Shown here in pieces: positions 8,553 to 17,513 of a stretch of 64,000 nucleotides of DNA. The notes beneath the pieces are model-generated. The model worked only from the letters and a program-made list of their open reading frames with translations. It was not told where the DNA came from and did no database searches. The DNA comes from Streptomyces sp. CB09001 (GTDB taxonomy: Bacteria; Actinomycetota; Actinomycetes; Streptomycetales; Streptomycetaceae): assembly GCF_003369795.1 (NCBI RefSeq), contig NZ_CP026730.1, positions 4,703,001-4,767,000 of the forward strand. Direction: 5' to 3'. The number at the start of each line of letters is the position of its first letter. The stretch's first letter is position 1. A program made the translations under genes and the position numbers.

Positions 8553-9194
8553 GTGGAGCAGCGCAGAGGATCGACGAGCCAGCCCCTGGAAGGCGCCGGA
8601 TTCGACCCGGCATTCATCCCCGGGCTCACCGCACCCGTGTCCGGTGAGCCCGAGGACGTGAGACGCGACGAGGACGAGGCGGAGAAGGACGCCGACGCGG
8701 AGCCCGCGGAGTCCTCGCACTCCCCGGCCGTCGGTGAACCGTCCGCCGAGGACACCTCGGACGCCGGGGAGGCGGAGGACGACGCCCCCGTGGACGGCCC
8801 CGTCTTCGAGGCGTCCGACCGCCGCGCCAAGATCGTCGCCGACCGCAGGGGCGTACGTCTCTCCCTCGACGACCAGGGCTGTGAGTTCCGCTGGGACGAG
8901 GTCGGGGCCGTCGAGACGGAGACCGGCCGCTTCGGCAAGCGGTTCACGGTCACGGTGCACACGCCGGACCGCCGCTGGTACCCGATCGAGATCGAGGCCG
9001 CCTCCCGAAGCCGTTTCGCCGAGTGGGAATCGGCCCTGGACGAGGTCCTGGACGCGTACTTCGAGGACGGCGAGGCGCAGGCCGAAACCGAGGCGGAGGC
9101 CGACGCGGAGGCCGAAGCGGAGGCCGAGGAGACGGCGGACACTGCGGACGCGGCAGAGAAGGACGCCGAGGAGGCCAAGGCCCGCGCGGAGTAA
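8553..9194 (+). CDS. Acidic conserved actinobacterial protein of unknown function
   Basis: The predicted product has 213 residues and a GTG start. A central domain (about residues 90-165; FEASDRRAKIVADRRGVRL, VGAVETETGRFGKRFTVTVHTPDRRWYPIEI) looks like a small beta-rich PH-like fold and is followed by a helix (FAEWESALDEVLDAYF). Both flanks are highly acidic, and the tail from about 172 is a Glu/Ala repeat. There is no signal peptide or membrane segment. I do not recognise the family by name. It stands alone between gntP and the Nramp-like gene. Confidence 0.7.
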   Translation: MEQRRGSTSQPLEGAGFDPAFIPGLTAPVSGEPEDVRRDEDEAEKDADAEPAESSHSPAVGEPSAEDTSDAGEAEDDAPVDGPVFEASDRRAKIVADRRGVRLSLDDQGCEFRWDEVGAVETETGRFGKRFTVTVHTPDRRWYPIEIEAASRSRFAEWESALDEVLDAYFEDGEAQAETEAEADAEAEAEAEETADTADAAEKDAEEAKARAE

Positions 9195-9261
9195 GCGTTT
9201 CGGGTGAAGATCCGTGCACGCCCTCTTGTCGCACCGGCGGCCATGGGCTTTCTTGACCTCC

Positions 9262-10587
9262 ATGGCGGACACCACGGGCAACACCTCAGACGCAGGCGTA
9301 TCGGTCGGGGCCGACCAGGCCCCCCGTAAGTCCAGTTGGCGCCACATCGGTCCCGGCATCGTCGTCGCCGCGACCGGTGTGGGCGCCGGCGACCTCGTAG
9401 CCACCCTCATCGCGGGCAGCAACTTCGGTTACACCCTGCTGTGGGCCGCGGTCATCGGCTGCCTCGTGAAGATCTCCCTCGCCGAGGCGTGCGGCCGCTG
9501 GCACCTCGCCACCGGCCGCACCCTCTTCGACGGCTGGGCGAGCATCGGCCCCTGGACCACGTGGTTCTTCGCGATCTACGCCGTCATCTGGGGCTTCGTC
9601 TACGGCGCCGCGGCGATGTCGTCCAGCGCCCTCCCCCTCCAGGCCCTCTTCCCGGACGTCATGGACCTCGAATGGTGGGGCATCGCCTGCGGCCTGGTGG
9701 GCCTGGTCTTCGTCTGGTTCAACAAGTACAACGTCTTCGAGAAGGTCATGACGGTCCTGGTGGGCGTCATGTTCGTCGTGACGGTGTACCTGGCGGTCCG
9801 CGTCACGCCCAACCTGGGCGACGCCTTCGCCGGACTCCTCCCGGTCCTCCCCGACGAGAAGGACTCGGTCCTCAACACCCTGGGCCTGATCGGCGGCGTG
9901 GGCGGCACCATCACGCTGGCCGCGTACGGCTACTGGGTCAACGCCAAGGGCTGGACCAACACCGGCTGGATGAAGATCATGCGCCTGGACAACCGGGTCG
10001 CCTACGCCACGACCGGCATCTTCGTCGTCGCGATGCTCCTCGTCGGCGCCGAGCTGCTGCACTCGGCGAACATCGCGATCGCGAGCGGCGACAAGGGCCT
10101 GATCCAGCTCGGCGACGTCCTGGAGCAGGAGTACGGCACGGCGACCGGCAAGCTCTTCCTGATCGGCTTCTTCGCCACCTCCTTCACCTCGCTGATCGGC
10201 GTCTGGCACGGCGTGAGCCTGATGTTCGCCGACTTCCTGGCCCGCCGGCGCGGTGAACGGGAGGCGAGGGGCGACGAGTTGGCCTCGGGCCGCCGCGAAC
10301 GCTCCTGGGCCTTCCGCGCCTACCTGCTGTGGCTCACCTTCCCGCCCATCATCCTGCTCTTCCAGGACGAGCCCTTCCGCCTGATCATCATCTACGGCGT
10401 CCTGGGCGCCGCCTTCATGCCCTTCCTCGCCCTCACCCTGATGTGGCTCCTCAACTCCTCCCGCACCCCGCGCGAGTGGCGCAACGGCAGCCTCAGCAAC
10501 GGCATGCTCACCGTGGCCGGGCTGCTGTTCCTCGTCCTGTGCGTGAAGCAGGTCTGGGACCAGCCGTGGTCGGAGTTCTTCGGGTAG
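9262..10587 (+). CDS. Nramp-related transporter with atypical metal-site motif
   Basis: This 441-residue protein has about eleven membrane segments with Nramp/APC-fold organisation. The start is placed at the ATG at 9262 because the frame upstream lacks conserved sequence. The first transmembrane segment reads ATGVGAGDLVATLIAG: GAGD (41-44) stands where canonical Nramp proteins have DPGN, and the sixth segment (GGTITLAAYGYW) lacks the MPH motif. Classical Mn/Fe transport is therefore uncertain. Nramp-related proteins with altered metal sites include magnesium transporters and proteins of unknown substrate. No metal-responsive riboswitch was seen upstream. Confidence 0.78.
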   Translation: MADTTGNTSDAGVSVGADQAPRKSSWRHIGPGIVVAATGVGAGDLVATLIAGSNFGYTLLWAAVIGCLVKISLAEACGRWHLATGRTLFDGWASIGPWTTWFFAIYAVIWGFVYGAAAMSSSALPLQALFPDVMDLEWWGIACGLVGLVFVWFNKYNVFEKVMTVLVGVMFVVTVYLAVRVTPNLGDAFAGLLPVLPDEKDSVLNTLGLIGGVGGTITLAAYGYWVNAKGWTNTGWMKIMRLDNRVAYATTGIFVVAMLLVGAELLHSANIAIASGDKGLIQLGDVLEQEYGTATGKLFLIGFFATSFTSLIGVWHGVSLMFADFLARRRGEREARGDELASGRRERSWAFRAYLLWLTFPPIILLFQDEPFRLIIIYGVLGAAFMPFLALTLMWLLNSSRTPREWRNGSLSNGMLTVAGLLFLVLCVKQVWDQPWSEFFG

Positions 10588-10688
10588 AGGTACCGGCGGT
10601 GCCGCATGCCCGGACGGGCGCCCCAAGGGGCAGGACTACTGCCCTGGAATACGTGGCAGCTGCAACTCGGTTCAGGTATGCCGGACGT

Positions 10689-11132
10689 ATGCGCGCAAAG
10701 AACGAGGAGCGGAGGCCGACGTGGTTCGCCTTCGACCACCGTCGGACAGGAGGGAGCCCTCCCCGGGGGTCCGTCCCCCAGGGCCTGGCGGCATGGGGTT
10801 CGGCGCGGTGCGTGCCCTCCAGCGAAGTGTCGGCAACGCGGCCGTGTCCCAGGTGGTCGGGCGGCCCCGTGACGTCGTTCAACGGGCCACCGTCGCGCCC
10901 ACGGGCGACGGTCCGGTGGTACAGCTGGACGACGGGGACAAGAAGAACTCCCGGGAAGCGATCCTGTATATCAGCGGATCGTATGTGTACAAGATGTACA
11001 CCAAGGAAGCCACTGCGAAATCGGTGGGAGGGCGTGATGTTCTTCCTGGACATCCACACCGGCGGTACCGGCAGCGGGCTTGACGAGCTGATCAGCGCTG
11101 TGGACAAGAAGATCGACGACTTCACTCCCTGA
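10689..11132 (+). pseudogene. Frame-disrupted gene resembling a DUF4157/eCIS-cargo protein
   Basis: Coding-like pieces lie in two frames. MRAKNEERRPTW starts at 10689 in one frame. From a GTG at 10721 another frame gives GMGFGAVRALQRSVGNAAVSQVV and then SREAILYISGSYVYKMY, stopping at 11083. The first frame resumes with MFFLDIHTGGTGSGLDELIS and stops at 11132. The LQRSVGNAAV motif is typical of N-termini of DUF4157 and other proteins linked to actinobacterial extracellular contractile injection systems. The middle part has lower GC3 than its neighbours. I read it as a decayed cargo/toxin gene with at least one frameshift; a short intact protein (10721-11083) is the alternative. Confidence 0.5.
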
Positions 11133-11206
11133 GCGACTTCCGGCCCGGCTCAGGAAGCCGGAGGGGCATCGGCGCGGAGCCACGTGTCCCCGGCGGAGGA
11201 GGCGTC

Positions 11207-12469
11207 CTACCGCAGCGCGTCCCACTGCTCGCTGAGCGCGATCCCACGCAGCTGCTCCATGGTCAGGGCGGGGGCGTCGCGGGTGGCGTCCTTGTTCTGG
11301 TCGCCCGTGTTGAAGGCGCTGATCACCACGCGGAAGCCGGCGGGGCCGGGGCGCAGCGTGTCCACGGTCCACATCACCACGCCGGAACCGGCCTTCTCGC
11401 CGGGCCCCTGCCGGGTCGCGACGCGCGTGCCGTCGGGCAGGGTCTCGCCGTCGGCGTACAACTGCCCGGCGACGTCCCCCATGCCGTACTGCACGTTGAT
11501 CTGGACCAGGCTGCGGCCCCGCCCGTCGTCCACGACGACGTAGGCGTACTCCGACTCCTGCCCGCCGTGCGCGACGACGTCCAGCTTCCCGGGGAGCAGC
11601 GCGGAGAGCGTGGCGCCGGCCGACTTCCCGGAGACCTCGGGCCGCTCGGTGCGGGGCGCGGCCGACCGCGACGGCTTCGGGCTCTTCGGAATGGCGTCGA
11701 CCACCTCGCGCCACACCCCGGCGGTGACGAGCGCCCGCAGCCGCTCCGTCGACAGGGGAGGCTCGTCACGACTGACCGGCGCGTCCTTCTCCGCGGGGGA
11801 GTTCCACTCCAGGACGCTGACGTGCTGTCCCTCGGCCGTGACCAGGTCGGCGGTCCAGAGCTTGGTGTCCACGCGCAGGTCCGGATACTCGTAGCCCTGG
11901 TACAGCTTGAGCAGCGAGCCGTCGGGAAGCCGGTCGGAGGTGCAGTCGTCGTACGGTGTGACGTTGCGGTCGGGACACGCCATCAGCTCCCGCACCTGGG
12001 CGCTCCCCGGCTCCACCCGCGCGAAGCCCATGCCGATCGCGGCGGCCCCGGCCCCGTCGTCGTACACGAGGTGCGCGGCCGGGCCCAGCTGGTGATCCGA
12101 GCCGCGGGCCGACTCCTCGCCGTACGTCCCCCGGGGAAGCAGGCCCTTGAGCTCGCGCAGCAGGTCGTCGCCGGTGAAGACGGCCGCGGCGGCGGTCGCG
12201 GTGCCGGCGGAGGCGGCGGAGGCCGTGCTGGAACGGTCGGGGCCGGCCGGGTCGTCCGCCGGGAGGACCAGCACCCCGCCCACCCCGGCCAGCGCGACCG
12301 CGGCCACCCCGCTCACCACGGCCGCCCTGCGCCGCAGCAGGGCCCGCCGACCCCGGGCCCGCCCGGCGGTGACGAGGGCCGCCCGATCGGTCTCGAAGCG
12401 GTCACCGGCGTCGCGCAGGGCGATGCCCAGCCGGTCCTCGAAGGGGCCCTGACGATCGTTTTCGAGCAT
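11207..12469 (-). CDS. Membrane-anchored partner protein of the ECF sigma factor
   Basis: The product has 420 residues: a basic cytoplasmic N-terminus (about 45 residues), one membrane segment (AAVVSGVAAVALAGVGGVLVL), then a large extracytoplasmic region with a Ser/Pro-rich linker near the middle. It starts 79 bases after the stop of the sigma gene on the same strand and is probably co-transcribed. The topology is that of an anti-sigma or sensor protein, but no zinc-binding HxxxCxxC motif is visible, so direct sigma binding is only inferred. The ATG at 12469 is preferred to the GTG at 12490 because the latter lacks a ribosome site. Confidence 0.7.
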   Translation of the reverse strand: MLENDRQGPFEDRLGIALRDAGDRFETDRAALVTAGRARGRRALLRRRAAVVSGVAAVALAGVGGVLVLPADDPAGPDRSSTASAASAGTATAAAAVFTGDDLLRELKGLLPRGTYGEESARGSDHQLGPAAHLVYDDGAGAAAIGMGFARVEPGSAQVRELMACPDRNVTPYDDCTSDRLPDGSLLKLYQGYEYPDLRVDTKLWTADLVTAEGQHVSVLEWNSPAEKDAPVSRDEPPLSTERLRALVTAGVWREVVDAIPKSPKPSRSAAPRTERPEVSGKSAGATLSALLPGKLDVVAHGGQESEYAYVVVDDGRGRSLVQINVQYGMGDVAGQLYADGETLPDGTRVATRQGPGEKAGSGVVMWTVDTLRPGPAGFRVVISAFNTGDQNKDATRDAPALTMEQLRGIALSEQWDALR

Positions 12470-12548
12470 GGTGAACCACTCTTTCCACACGTGAGTCGAA
12501 ATGAGCCGCGGAGAGCGGCGGACAGGAGACGGCCCGAGCCGTGGCCGT

Positions 12549-13058
12549 CTAGGGTCTGGCGTACTCCGAGAGGTCCTCGCCCAGCAGGGCCCGCAGCCGG
12601 CCGAGCGCCCGCGAGCAACGGGTCCGCACCGCCGCCGAACTGACGCCGAGCACGTCGGCGGTCTGCTCGACCGAACGGTCGTCCCAGTACCGCAGGACGA
12701 CGACGGCCCGGTCCTTGGCGGGCAGCCGCGCGAGCGGGTCCAGCAGCGTCAGCCGCAGGGACGCGTCCCCGTCACCGGCGCCGGGCAGGTCGGGGAACAC
12801 GTCGGTCGCCCGCTCCCCGCTGCTGCGCCGCCGCTGATGGGCGAGGAAGGCGCGGGTGAGCACGGTCTGGGCGTAGGCGGCCGGGTTCTCCGCCCGCGAC
12901 ACCCGCCCCCACCGCACGTAGAGCCGACCGAAGGTCTCCTGCACGAGATCCTCGGCCAGATGCGTGTCCCCGGCGGTGAGCAGGCACGCGGACCGGTACA
13001 GATGCCCCGCCCGCGCCACCGCGAACTCGGCGTACTCGTCCGCCCGCCCCTGCCTCAT
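12549..13058 (-). CDS. SigE-family ECF RNA polymerase sigma factor
   Basis: The protein has 169 residues. Sigma region 2 includes YRSACLLTAGDTHLAEDLVQET and the following aromatic-rich segment. Region 4 has LPAKDRAVVVLRYWDDRSVEQTADVLGVS, a helix-turn-helix for the -35 element. Size and motifs match the streptomycete SigE-like ECF group of about 170 residues. The ATG at 13058 has GGGGGAG seven bases upstream, whereas the GTG six bases earlier has none at a usable distance. It is the first gene of a two-gene unit with the membrane protein downstream. Confidence 0.88.
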   Translation of the reverse strand: MRQGRADEYAEFAVARAGHLYRSACLLTAGDTHLAEDLVQETFGRLYVRWGRVSRAENPAAYAQTVLTRAFLAHQRRRSSGERATDVFPDLPGAGDGDASLRLTLLDPLARLPAKDRAVVVLRYWDDRSVEQTADVLGVSSAAVRTRCSRALGRLRALLGEDLSEYARP

Positions 13059-13404
13059 CCGCACACTCCCCCGAAGTCACCGCCGTGGGTGGACCGCCCT
13101 CACCTCATTGATGCGGTGGACCCCGGAAAATGTTTCATACGGACTTCACAGCAGGTGGTCGGTGGCGGCACACGCATGTGGCCGACCCTGCCGAGGGCGA
13201 GCGCGGCGGCGTACGGGGCACCTTGACGGGTGCGTCGGCGCGGCGGCAGCCGGGGCCCCTCCTCGTACGCGGTACGGGTGAATGGGCTCACGGTCCGGTT
13301 CGGGGCAGGTGGCGGGTCTTCTACGTTCTGTGATGGAGACTCCATGGCCTCAAGGAGGCCCTCGGGAGCGGGAGCGGGACCGGAACCGGCGAAAGGCGCA
13401 CCTG
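13059..13404. other. Intergenic, no gene recognised
   Basis: This is the divergent region between the sigma factor and the membrane protein. Overlapping open frames exist on both strands but lack conserved features. Promoters for both neighbours must lie here, but I cannot pick out a secure -10/-35 pair. Confidence 0.4.
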
Positions 13405-14307
13405 ATGTCGGGGTTGGGGAGCGCGGCGGCGCGGATGGTGGCGTTCGGGCCGTCCGTCGGATGCTGCCTGCTGGCGGTCTCGCTGGCGCTGCGCGCGCGG
13501 TGGGCCGACGGCCGTGTGCGCACACGACTGCTGCTGCTGGCGAGTTCGGCGGTGGCCGGAGGCGCGTACCGGCTGCTGGCCGGGGCGCTGTCGGTGCGCC
13601 CTTCGGACGCCGGGCAGGTCGAGCGGCCGCTGCTGGGGCCGGTGGTGGCCGTCGGAGCGCCGCTCGCGGTCGGCCTGGCGGCGGCCGGTCTGGTGGTCGC
13701 CGCCGACGCCGGCGCCGGTCGAGCCGTGTTGCTGCGGAGGGTGCTCGACGGGTTCGTCGCGGCGGGAGCCCTGTTCATGGCGGGATGGGTCCTGCTGAGC
13801 GGGGCCGGCGGGGGCTGGCGGCTGGGGGAGGGAATGGTGGGGTTTCTGTGGGCCGCAGAGTTGGTCTTCCTCAGCTTTCTGCTGGCCCTGTGCCGTCTCG
13901 TGCGCAGTGACCGGAGAGCCACCCTGTGGGCGGGGGTCGTCGGGCTGTCCCTCATGCTGCTCGGCGACACCATGCAGCTGTGGACGGTCGGGCCGCACCA
14001 ACTCGGGTCGGAGGCCGCTCAGCTGGTCGTCGGTTGCAGGACCGCGGGCCTGCTGGTGATCGCCGTCGGTCCGTGGCTGCCCGGCGGGGCCAGCGTCCTC
14101 GGCATGGCCCGGCCCGCGCTGCGCTGGGGGCTGGAGGGTGCGGCGGCGTTCGTTCCCCTGACGGTCTGCACGGTCATGGCGCTGGGGCACGTGCTGGCCC
14201 CCACCGCCCGTGACCCGGTGCCGGTGCTGGTCGGCGGGACGGTGCTGCTGAGTCTGTGGGTGCGCCAGAAGTTTCTGCCGGGCGAGACCGTGGACCGGGG
14301 TGGCTGA
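13405..14307 (+). CDS. Polytopic membrane protein of unknown function
   Basis: The product has 300 residues with about eight hydrophobic segments arranged in pairs with short loops (for example FGPSVGCCLLAVSLAL, GPVVAVGAPLAVGLAAAGLV, FLWAAELVFLSFLLALC). The layout resembles the membrane-sensor half of streptomycete diguanylate-cyclase-like or sensor proteins, but no cytoplasmic output domain follows. The start is uncertain: 13405 has a GAAAGG site; 13333 would add 24 charged residues. It is convergent with the chitinase gene. No function is assigned. Confidence 0.62.
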   Translation: MSGLGSAAARMVAFGPSVGCCLLAVSLALRARWADGRVRTRLLLLASSAVAGGAYRLLAGALSVRPSDAGQVERPLLGPVVAVGAPLAVGLAAAGLVVAADAGAGRAVLLRRVLDGFVAAGALFMAGWVLLSGAGGGWRLGEGMVGFLWAAELVFLSFLLALCRLVRSDRRATLWAGVVGLSLMLLGDTMQLWTVGPHQLGSEAAQLVVGCRTAGLLVIAVGPWLPGGASVLGMARPALRWGLEGAAAFVPLTVCTVMALGHVLAPTARDPVPVLVGGTVLLSLWVRQKFLPGETVDRGG

Positions 14308-14377
14308 GCCTCGTGCGGCCGCCCTCCCCGCCGTCGACGCGGTGGGAAGGGGCGGCCTCATGAGGCTCGGGCCTCGG

Positions 14378-16096
14378 CTACGGCAGGGCGTGCACGTGCG
14401 CCCCCACCGCGCTCGACCAGCCGTTGCCCGCCGTCGCGTCCCAGTTGGTGGACCAGGTCATCGCGCCCCGCAGGTCGGGGTACGTCTTCGAGGGCTTGAA
14501 GGAGCCGCAGTTGGTCGCCTTGGTGAGGCAGTCCAGGGCGGCGTTGACCACCGACGGGGAGACGTAGCCGCCGCCCGCCGCGCGGGTCGAGGCCGGCAGG
14601 CCGAGGCCCACCTGGGACGGGGCGAGGCCGCCCTCGAGCTGGATGCAGGCCAGGGCGGTGAGGAAGTCGACCGTGCCCTGGGCGTACACCTTGCCGTCGC
14701 AGCCGAGCATCGTGCCGCTGTTGTAGTACTGCATGTTGACGACCGTGAGGATGTCCTTCACGTTCAGCGCGGTCTGGAAGTAGCCGCCCTGCGTCGACTG
14801 CATGTCGATGGTCTGCGGGGCCATCGTGAGGACCATGTCCGGGCCCGCCTTCGCCGACAGGGCGCGCAGGGCCTGGGTCATGTAGGTCGGGTTGAGGCCG
14901 TTCTCCAGGTCGATGTCGACGCCGTCGAAGCCGTACTCCTGCATGACCGAGTAGACGGAGTTGGCGAAGTTCGTCGCGGAGGCGGAGCTGTTCACCGAGA
15001 CGGTGCCCTTCTCGCCGCCCACCGAGATGATGACCTTCTTGCCCGCGGCCTGCTTGGCCCGCACGTCCGCCTTGAACTGGTCGACGGTGTAGCCGCCGAG
15101 CCCGGCCGAGTCGAGGTTGAAGGTGACCGCGCCCGGCGTCGTGGTCGCGTCGGCGAAGGCCACCGCGATGATGTCGTACGCGGACGGCACGTCGGAGATC
15201 TTCTGGACCGTCGCCCCGTTGTTGAAGTTCTGCCAGTAGCCGGTCACCGCGTGCTTGGGCAGGTCGCCGCCGTCCCCGCCGCCGTCGTCGGGCGCCGTGG
15301 TGCGGGCCGTGACCGCCGCCGACTTCGTGGACTCACCGGCCGCGTTCGACGCCGTGACCTGGAAGGAGTACGAGGTCGAGGCCGCGAGGCCGGTCACCGT
15401 CGCCGACGTGCCGGTGACCGCGGTCACCTTCGTGCCGTCGCGGTAGACGTGGTAGCCGGTGGCGCCGGACACCGTGTTCCAGGTGAGGGAGGCCGAGTTC
15501 GGGGTCGTGCCGGAGACGCTCAGGCCGGCCGGGGCCGACGGAACTGTGGGGTCGGGGTTCCCGTCGTCGCCGCCACCGCCGTCGGGGCCGAAGACCGACA
15601 GGTCGTCGACGTAGTACGCCGCCTGCCCGTACCAGCCGTGCGTGTACACGGACACGGAGGTCGTCGAGGAGCCGGTGCTGAAGGTGGTCTTCAGCTGCTT
15701 CCACGCCGTCGAGTCCGGGGTCCAGGTGGACACGTCCGTCGTGCCCGTGCCCGTCACGCCCAGATAGGAGTACCCGCCCTGCACCCAGGCGCTCAGCGTG
15801 TACGTCGAGTTGGGCTTCACCGCGACGCTCTGCGAACAGCGCGCGTTGTCCTGGCCCGCCGGGGTGGCCTTCAGCGCGGCGGATCCCGCGTGCGCCGGGG
15901 ACGCGACCGTCGTGCCGCTGTTCGCCGAGCAGGTCCAGTTGCTCAGTCCCGACTCGAAACCGGCGTTCTTGGCGTTGTTGACGTCGGCGGCGGAGGCCGG
16001 GCCGACGGCCGTGAAGGCGAGTGCCAGGGCGGCGGTGACGGCGCCCGTCAAGGAGCCGAGACGTCTTCCGCGGCTGCGTCTGCGTACGGGGTCCAC
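14378..16096 (-). CDS. Secreted GH18 chitinase with carbohydrate-binding and FnIII modules
   Basis: The enzyme has 572 residues. A Tat/Sec-like signal peptide (RRRSRGRR, then a hydrophobic stretch, cleavage near residue 36 after GPASA) is followed by a jelly-roll carbohydrate-binding module (about 38-170), a Gly/Asp linker, a fibronectin III domain (about 184-268), a second Gly/Asp linker and a GH18 domain (about 282-572). The catalytic motif DGVDIDLE ends in Glu398. It hydrolyses chitin outside the cell. The GTG at 16096 has GGAGG six bases upstream. DasR-type boxes lie 60-110 bases upstream, so induction by chitin products is expected. It appears equivalent to one of the S. coelicolor family 18 enzymes (ChiA-like), judged from memory only. 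Confidence 0.92.
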   Translation of the reverse strand: MDPVRRRSRGRRLGSLTGAVTAALALAFTAVGPASAADVNNAKNAGFESGLSNWTCSANSGTTVASPAHAGSAALKATPAGQDNARCSQSVAVKPNSTYTLSAWVQGGYSYLGVTGTGTTDVSTWTPDSTAWKQLKTTFSTGSSTTSVSVYTHGWYGQAAYYVDDLSVFGPDGGGGDDGNPDPTVPSAPAGLSVSGTTPNSASLTWNTVSGATGYHVYRDGTKVTAVTGTSATVTGLAASTSYSFQVTASNAAGESTKSAAVTARTTAPDDGGGDGGDLPKHAVTGYWQNFNNGATVQKISDVPSAYDIIAVAFADATTTPGAVTFNLDSAGLGGYTVDQFKADVRAKQAAGKKVIISVGGEKGTVSVNSSASATNFANSVYSVMQEYGFDGVDIDLENGLNPTYMTQALRALSAKAGPDMVLTMAPQTIDMQSTQGGYFQTALNVKDILTVVNMQYYNSGTMLGCDGKVYAQGTVDFLTALACIQLEGGLAPSQVGLGLPASTRAAGGGYVSPSVVNAALDCLTKATNCGSFKPSKTYPDLRGAMTWSTNWDATAGNGWSSAVGAHVHALP

Positions 16097-16156
16097 TGCT
16101 GCCTCCGGGGGTGGGGTGGGGCGGAATGGGGGACGGTGGCCACCGCTGACGTACAA

Positions 16157-16205
16157 GGTGGTCCAGACCAATTGAAGGTGTCAAGGGGTAGGTACGGACC
16201 AAGTT
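16157..16205 (-). promoter_or_regulatory. DasR-responsive element pair (chitinase direct repeat)
   Basis: The near-palindrome TGGTCCAGACCA at 16159-16170 matches the dre consensus for the GntR regulator DasR at nearly every position. On the minus strand TTGGTCTGGACC (16160-16171) is repeated with three changes as TTGGTCCGTACC (16191-16202), 31 bases away. Pairs of such 12-base direct repeats are a known feature of Streptomyces chitinase promoters. They sit just upstream of the chitinase start. Confidence 0.8.
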
Positions 16206-16434
16206 GACGGCCGGGTCGCGACGTCCGGAAAGCGGTGGCTCGCCCTCGAAAATGCTCAACCTGCCCTGATTTGGCGCATCTTGTGCAACACAAGTTGTTC
16301 CACAGGCTGGAGAAACGCTGTTCTCCGGTCACAGACGCGTGGATACAGTGCTCAGGTAGTCACGCAGTGAAGTCATCCGGGTGTGCCGGAGTAACACCGG
16401 CGGGCCGACGGGCATGGGAGACGGGGAGCCGCGC

Positions 16435-17361
16435 GTGCCAACTGCCATTGCCGTGACCAGTGCCGACCTGGCACTGCCGCCACAGGACGAACGGACCCTG
16501 CCCGCGGCCGTGCTCCAGGACGTCGACCGGCGCCCGCTGGAGCACGTCGTGGCCGAGTTGCAGACGCTGGTCGACCAGTGCGGGCACGTGATCGTCGTGT
16601 GCTCCCAGGCCGTCCCCGCGAGCGTGGAACGCCGCCTGCACACCGTCCGCGCCCTGCTGGAGACCGACCGCGTCGCCCTGTTCCGGCCGCCCCTGCCGCC
16701 GCTCGGCATCGCGGTGCTGGCCCGCCAGTTGCGCCAGCTGGCCTCCTGCGACCTCAGTCCCGGCGTCCTCGCCTCCGCCGGCCGGCTGCTCACCCACTAC
16801 ATCCACGCCGGTGCCCTGCTCGGCTCCGTCGCCCGGCTCGACCGCGTCCCCGTGGACCTGAAGGCGCACGCCAGGTCCTGGGTGCCCGGCAGCCAGTTCG
16901 GCGTCGTGGCGCACCCAGTGCCGCAACTGGTGAAGGTCGGCCCCGAAGCCGCCCTCGCCGGACCCGAGTTCGGCACCTGGCTGCTGGTCGCCAAGGGGCA
17001 GCACCCGGCCGACTGGGTCACCGGCTCCCTCGCCCCGTCCTGGCACGTCCAGGGGCTGCGCGAGACGGCCCTGCCCGCCGAGTCCGCCACCTGGTGGGGG
17101 ACGGGGCGGCTGACCGAGTTCTGCGCGTACCTCCCCGACCTGTCGGTCCTCTACCAACTCGTCACGTCCGTACGGCGGAGTGCCTGCCACTGGTGCGGCA
17201 TCGACGTCATCGGCGACCGCTGCGTGTTCTGCTCCGCGACGCCACCGGTCTACGACGACGGCGGCGTCGGCGTCGGCGTCGGCGGCCGGGACCGCGCGCT
17301 CGGCCACCGCCGCGACCCCGCCCTCGGCCGCCGTCGTGAGAGACGAGCTCTGACTGGGTAG
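16435..17361 (+). CDS. Conserved streptomycete protein with zinc-ribbon-like tail, upstream of Tad locus
   Basis: The product has 308 residues with a GTG start preceded by GGGGAG. There is no signal peptide. An alpha/beta N-terminal part contains HVIVVCSQAVPASVERRLHTV and a segment LARQLRQLASCDLSP. The C-terminal quarter has two CxxC pairs (CHWCGIDVIGDRCVFC) that could bind zinc, followed by a low-complexity Gly/Val and Arg-rich tail. It precedes cpaB by about 150 bases, which include tandem repeats, so it may belong to the pilus locus as a regulator or accessory factor. I do not recognise a named family. Confidence 0.65.
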   Translation: MPTAIAVTSADLALPPQDERTLPAAVLQDVDRRPLEHVVAELQTLVDQCGHVIVVCSQAVPASVERRLHTVRALLETDRVALFRPPLPPLGIAVLARQLRQLASCDLSPGVLASAGRLLTHYIHAGALLGSVARLDRVPVDLKAHARSWVPGSQFGVVAHPVPQLVKVGPEAALAGPEFGTWLLVAKGQHPADWVTGSLAPSWHVQGLRETALPAESATWWGTGRLTEFCAYLPDLSVLYQLVTSVRRSACHWCGIDVIGDRCVFCSATPPVYDDGGVGVGVGGRDRALGHRRDPALGRRRERRALTG

Positions 17362-17390
17362 GCCCCTAGCGCCCTGTCCGCGTCCACCCG

Positions 17391-17475
17391 TCCCGGCCCG
17401 TCCCGGCCCGTCCCGGCCCGTCCCGGCCCGGCCCGGTACCGCCCCCGTCCGCCCGTCCGCCCGTCCGCCCGTCCG
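17391..17475 (+). repeat. Two adjacent GC-rich tandem repeats
   Basis: The 10-base unit TCCCGGCCCG occurs four times without change (17391-17430). After a short spacer the 8-base unit CCCGTCCG occurs four times (17444-17475). They fill the gap between the zinc-ribbon protein gene and cpaB and could affect transcription through or into the pilus operon. Confidence 0.85.
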
Positions 17476-17513
17476 CCCGGACATCCGAACCCCCCAATGA
17501 GGTTGCACGGCCC

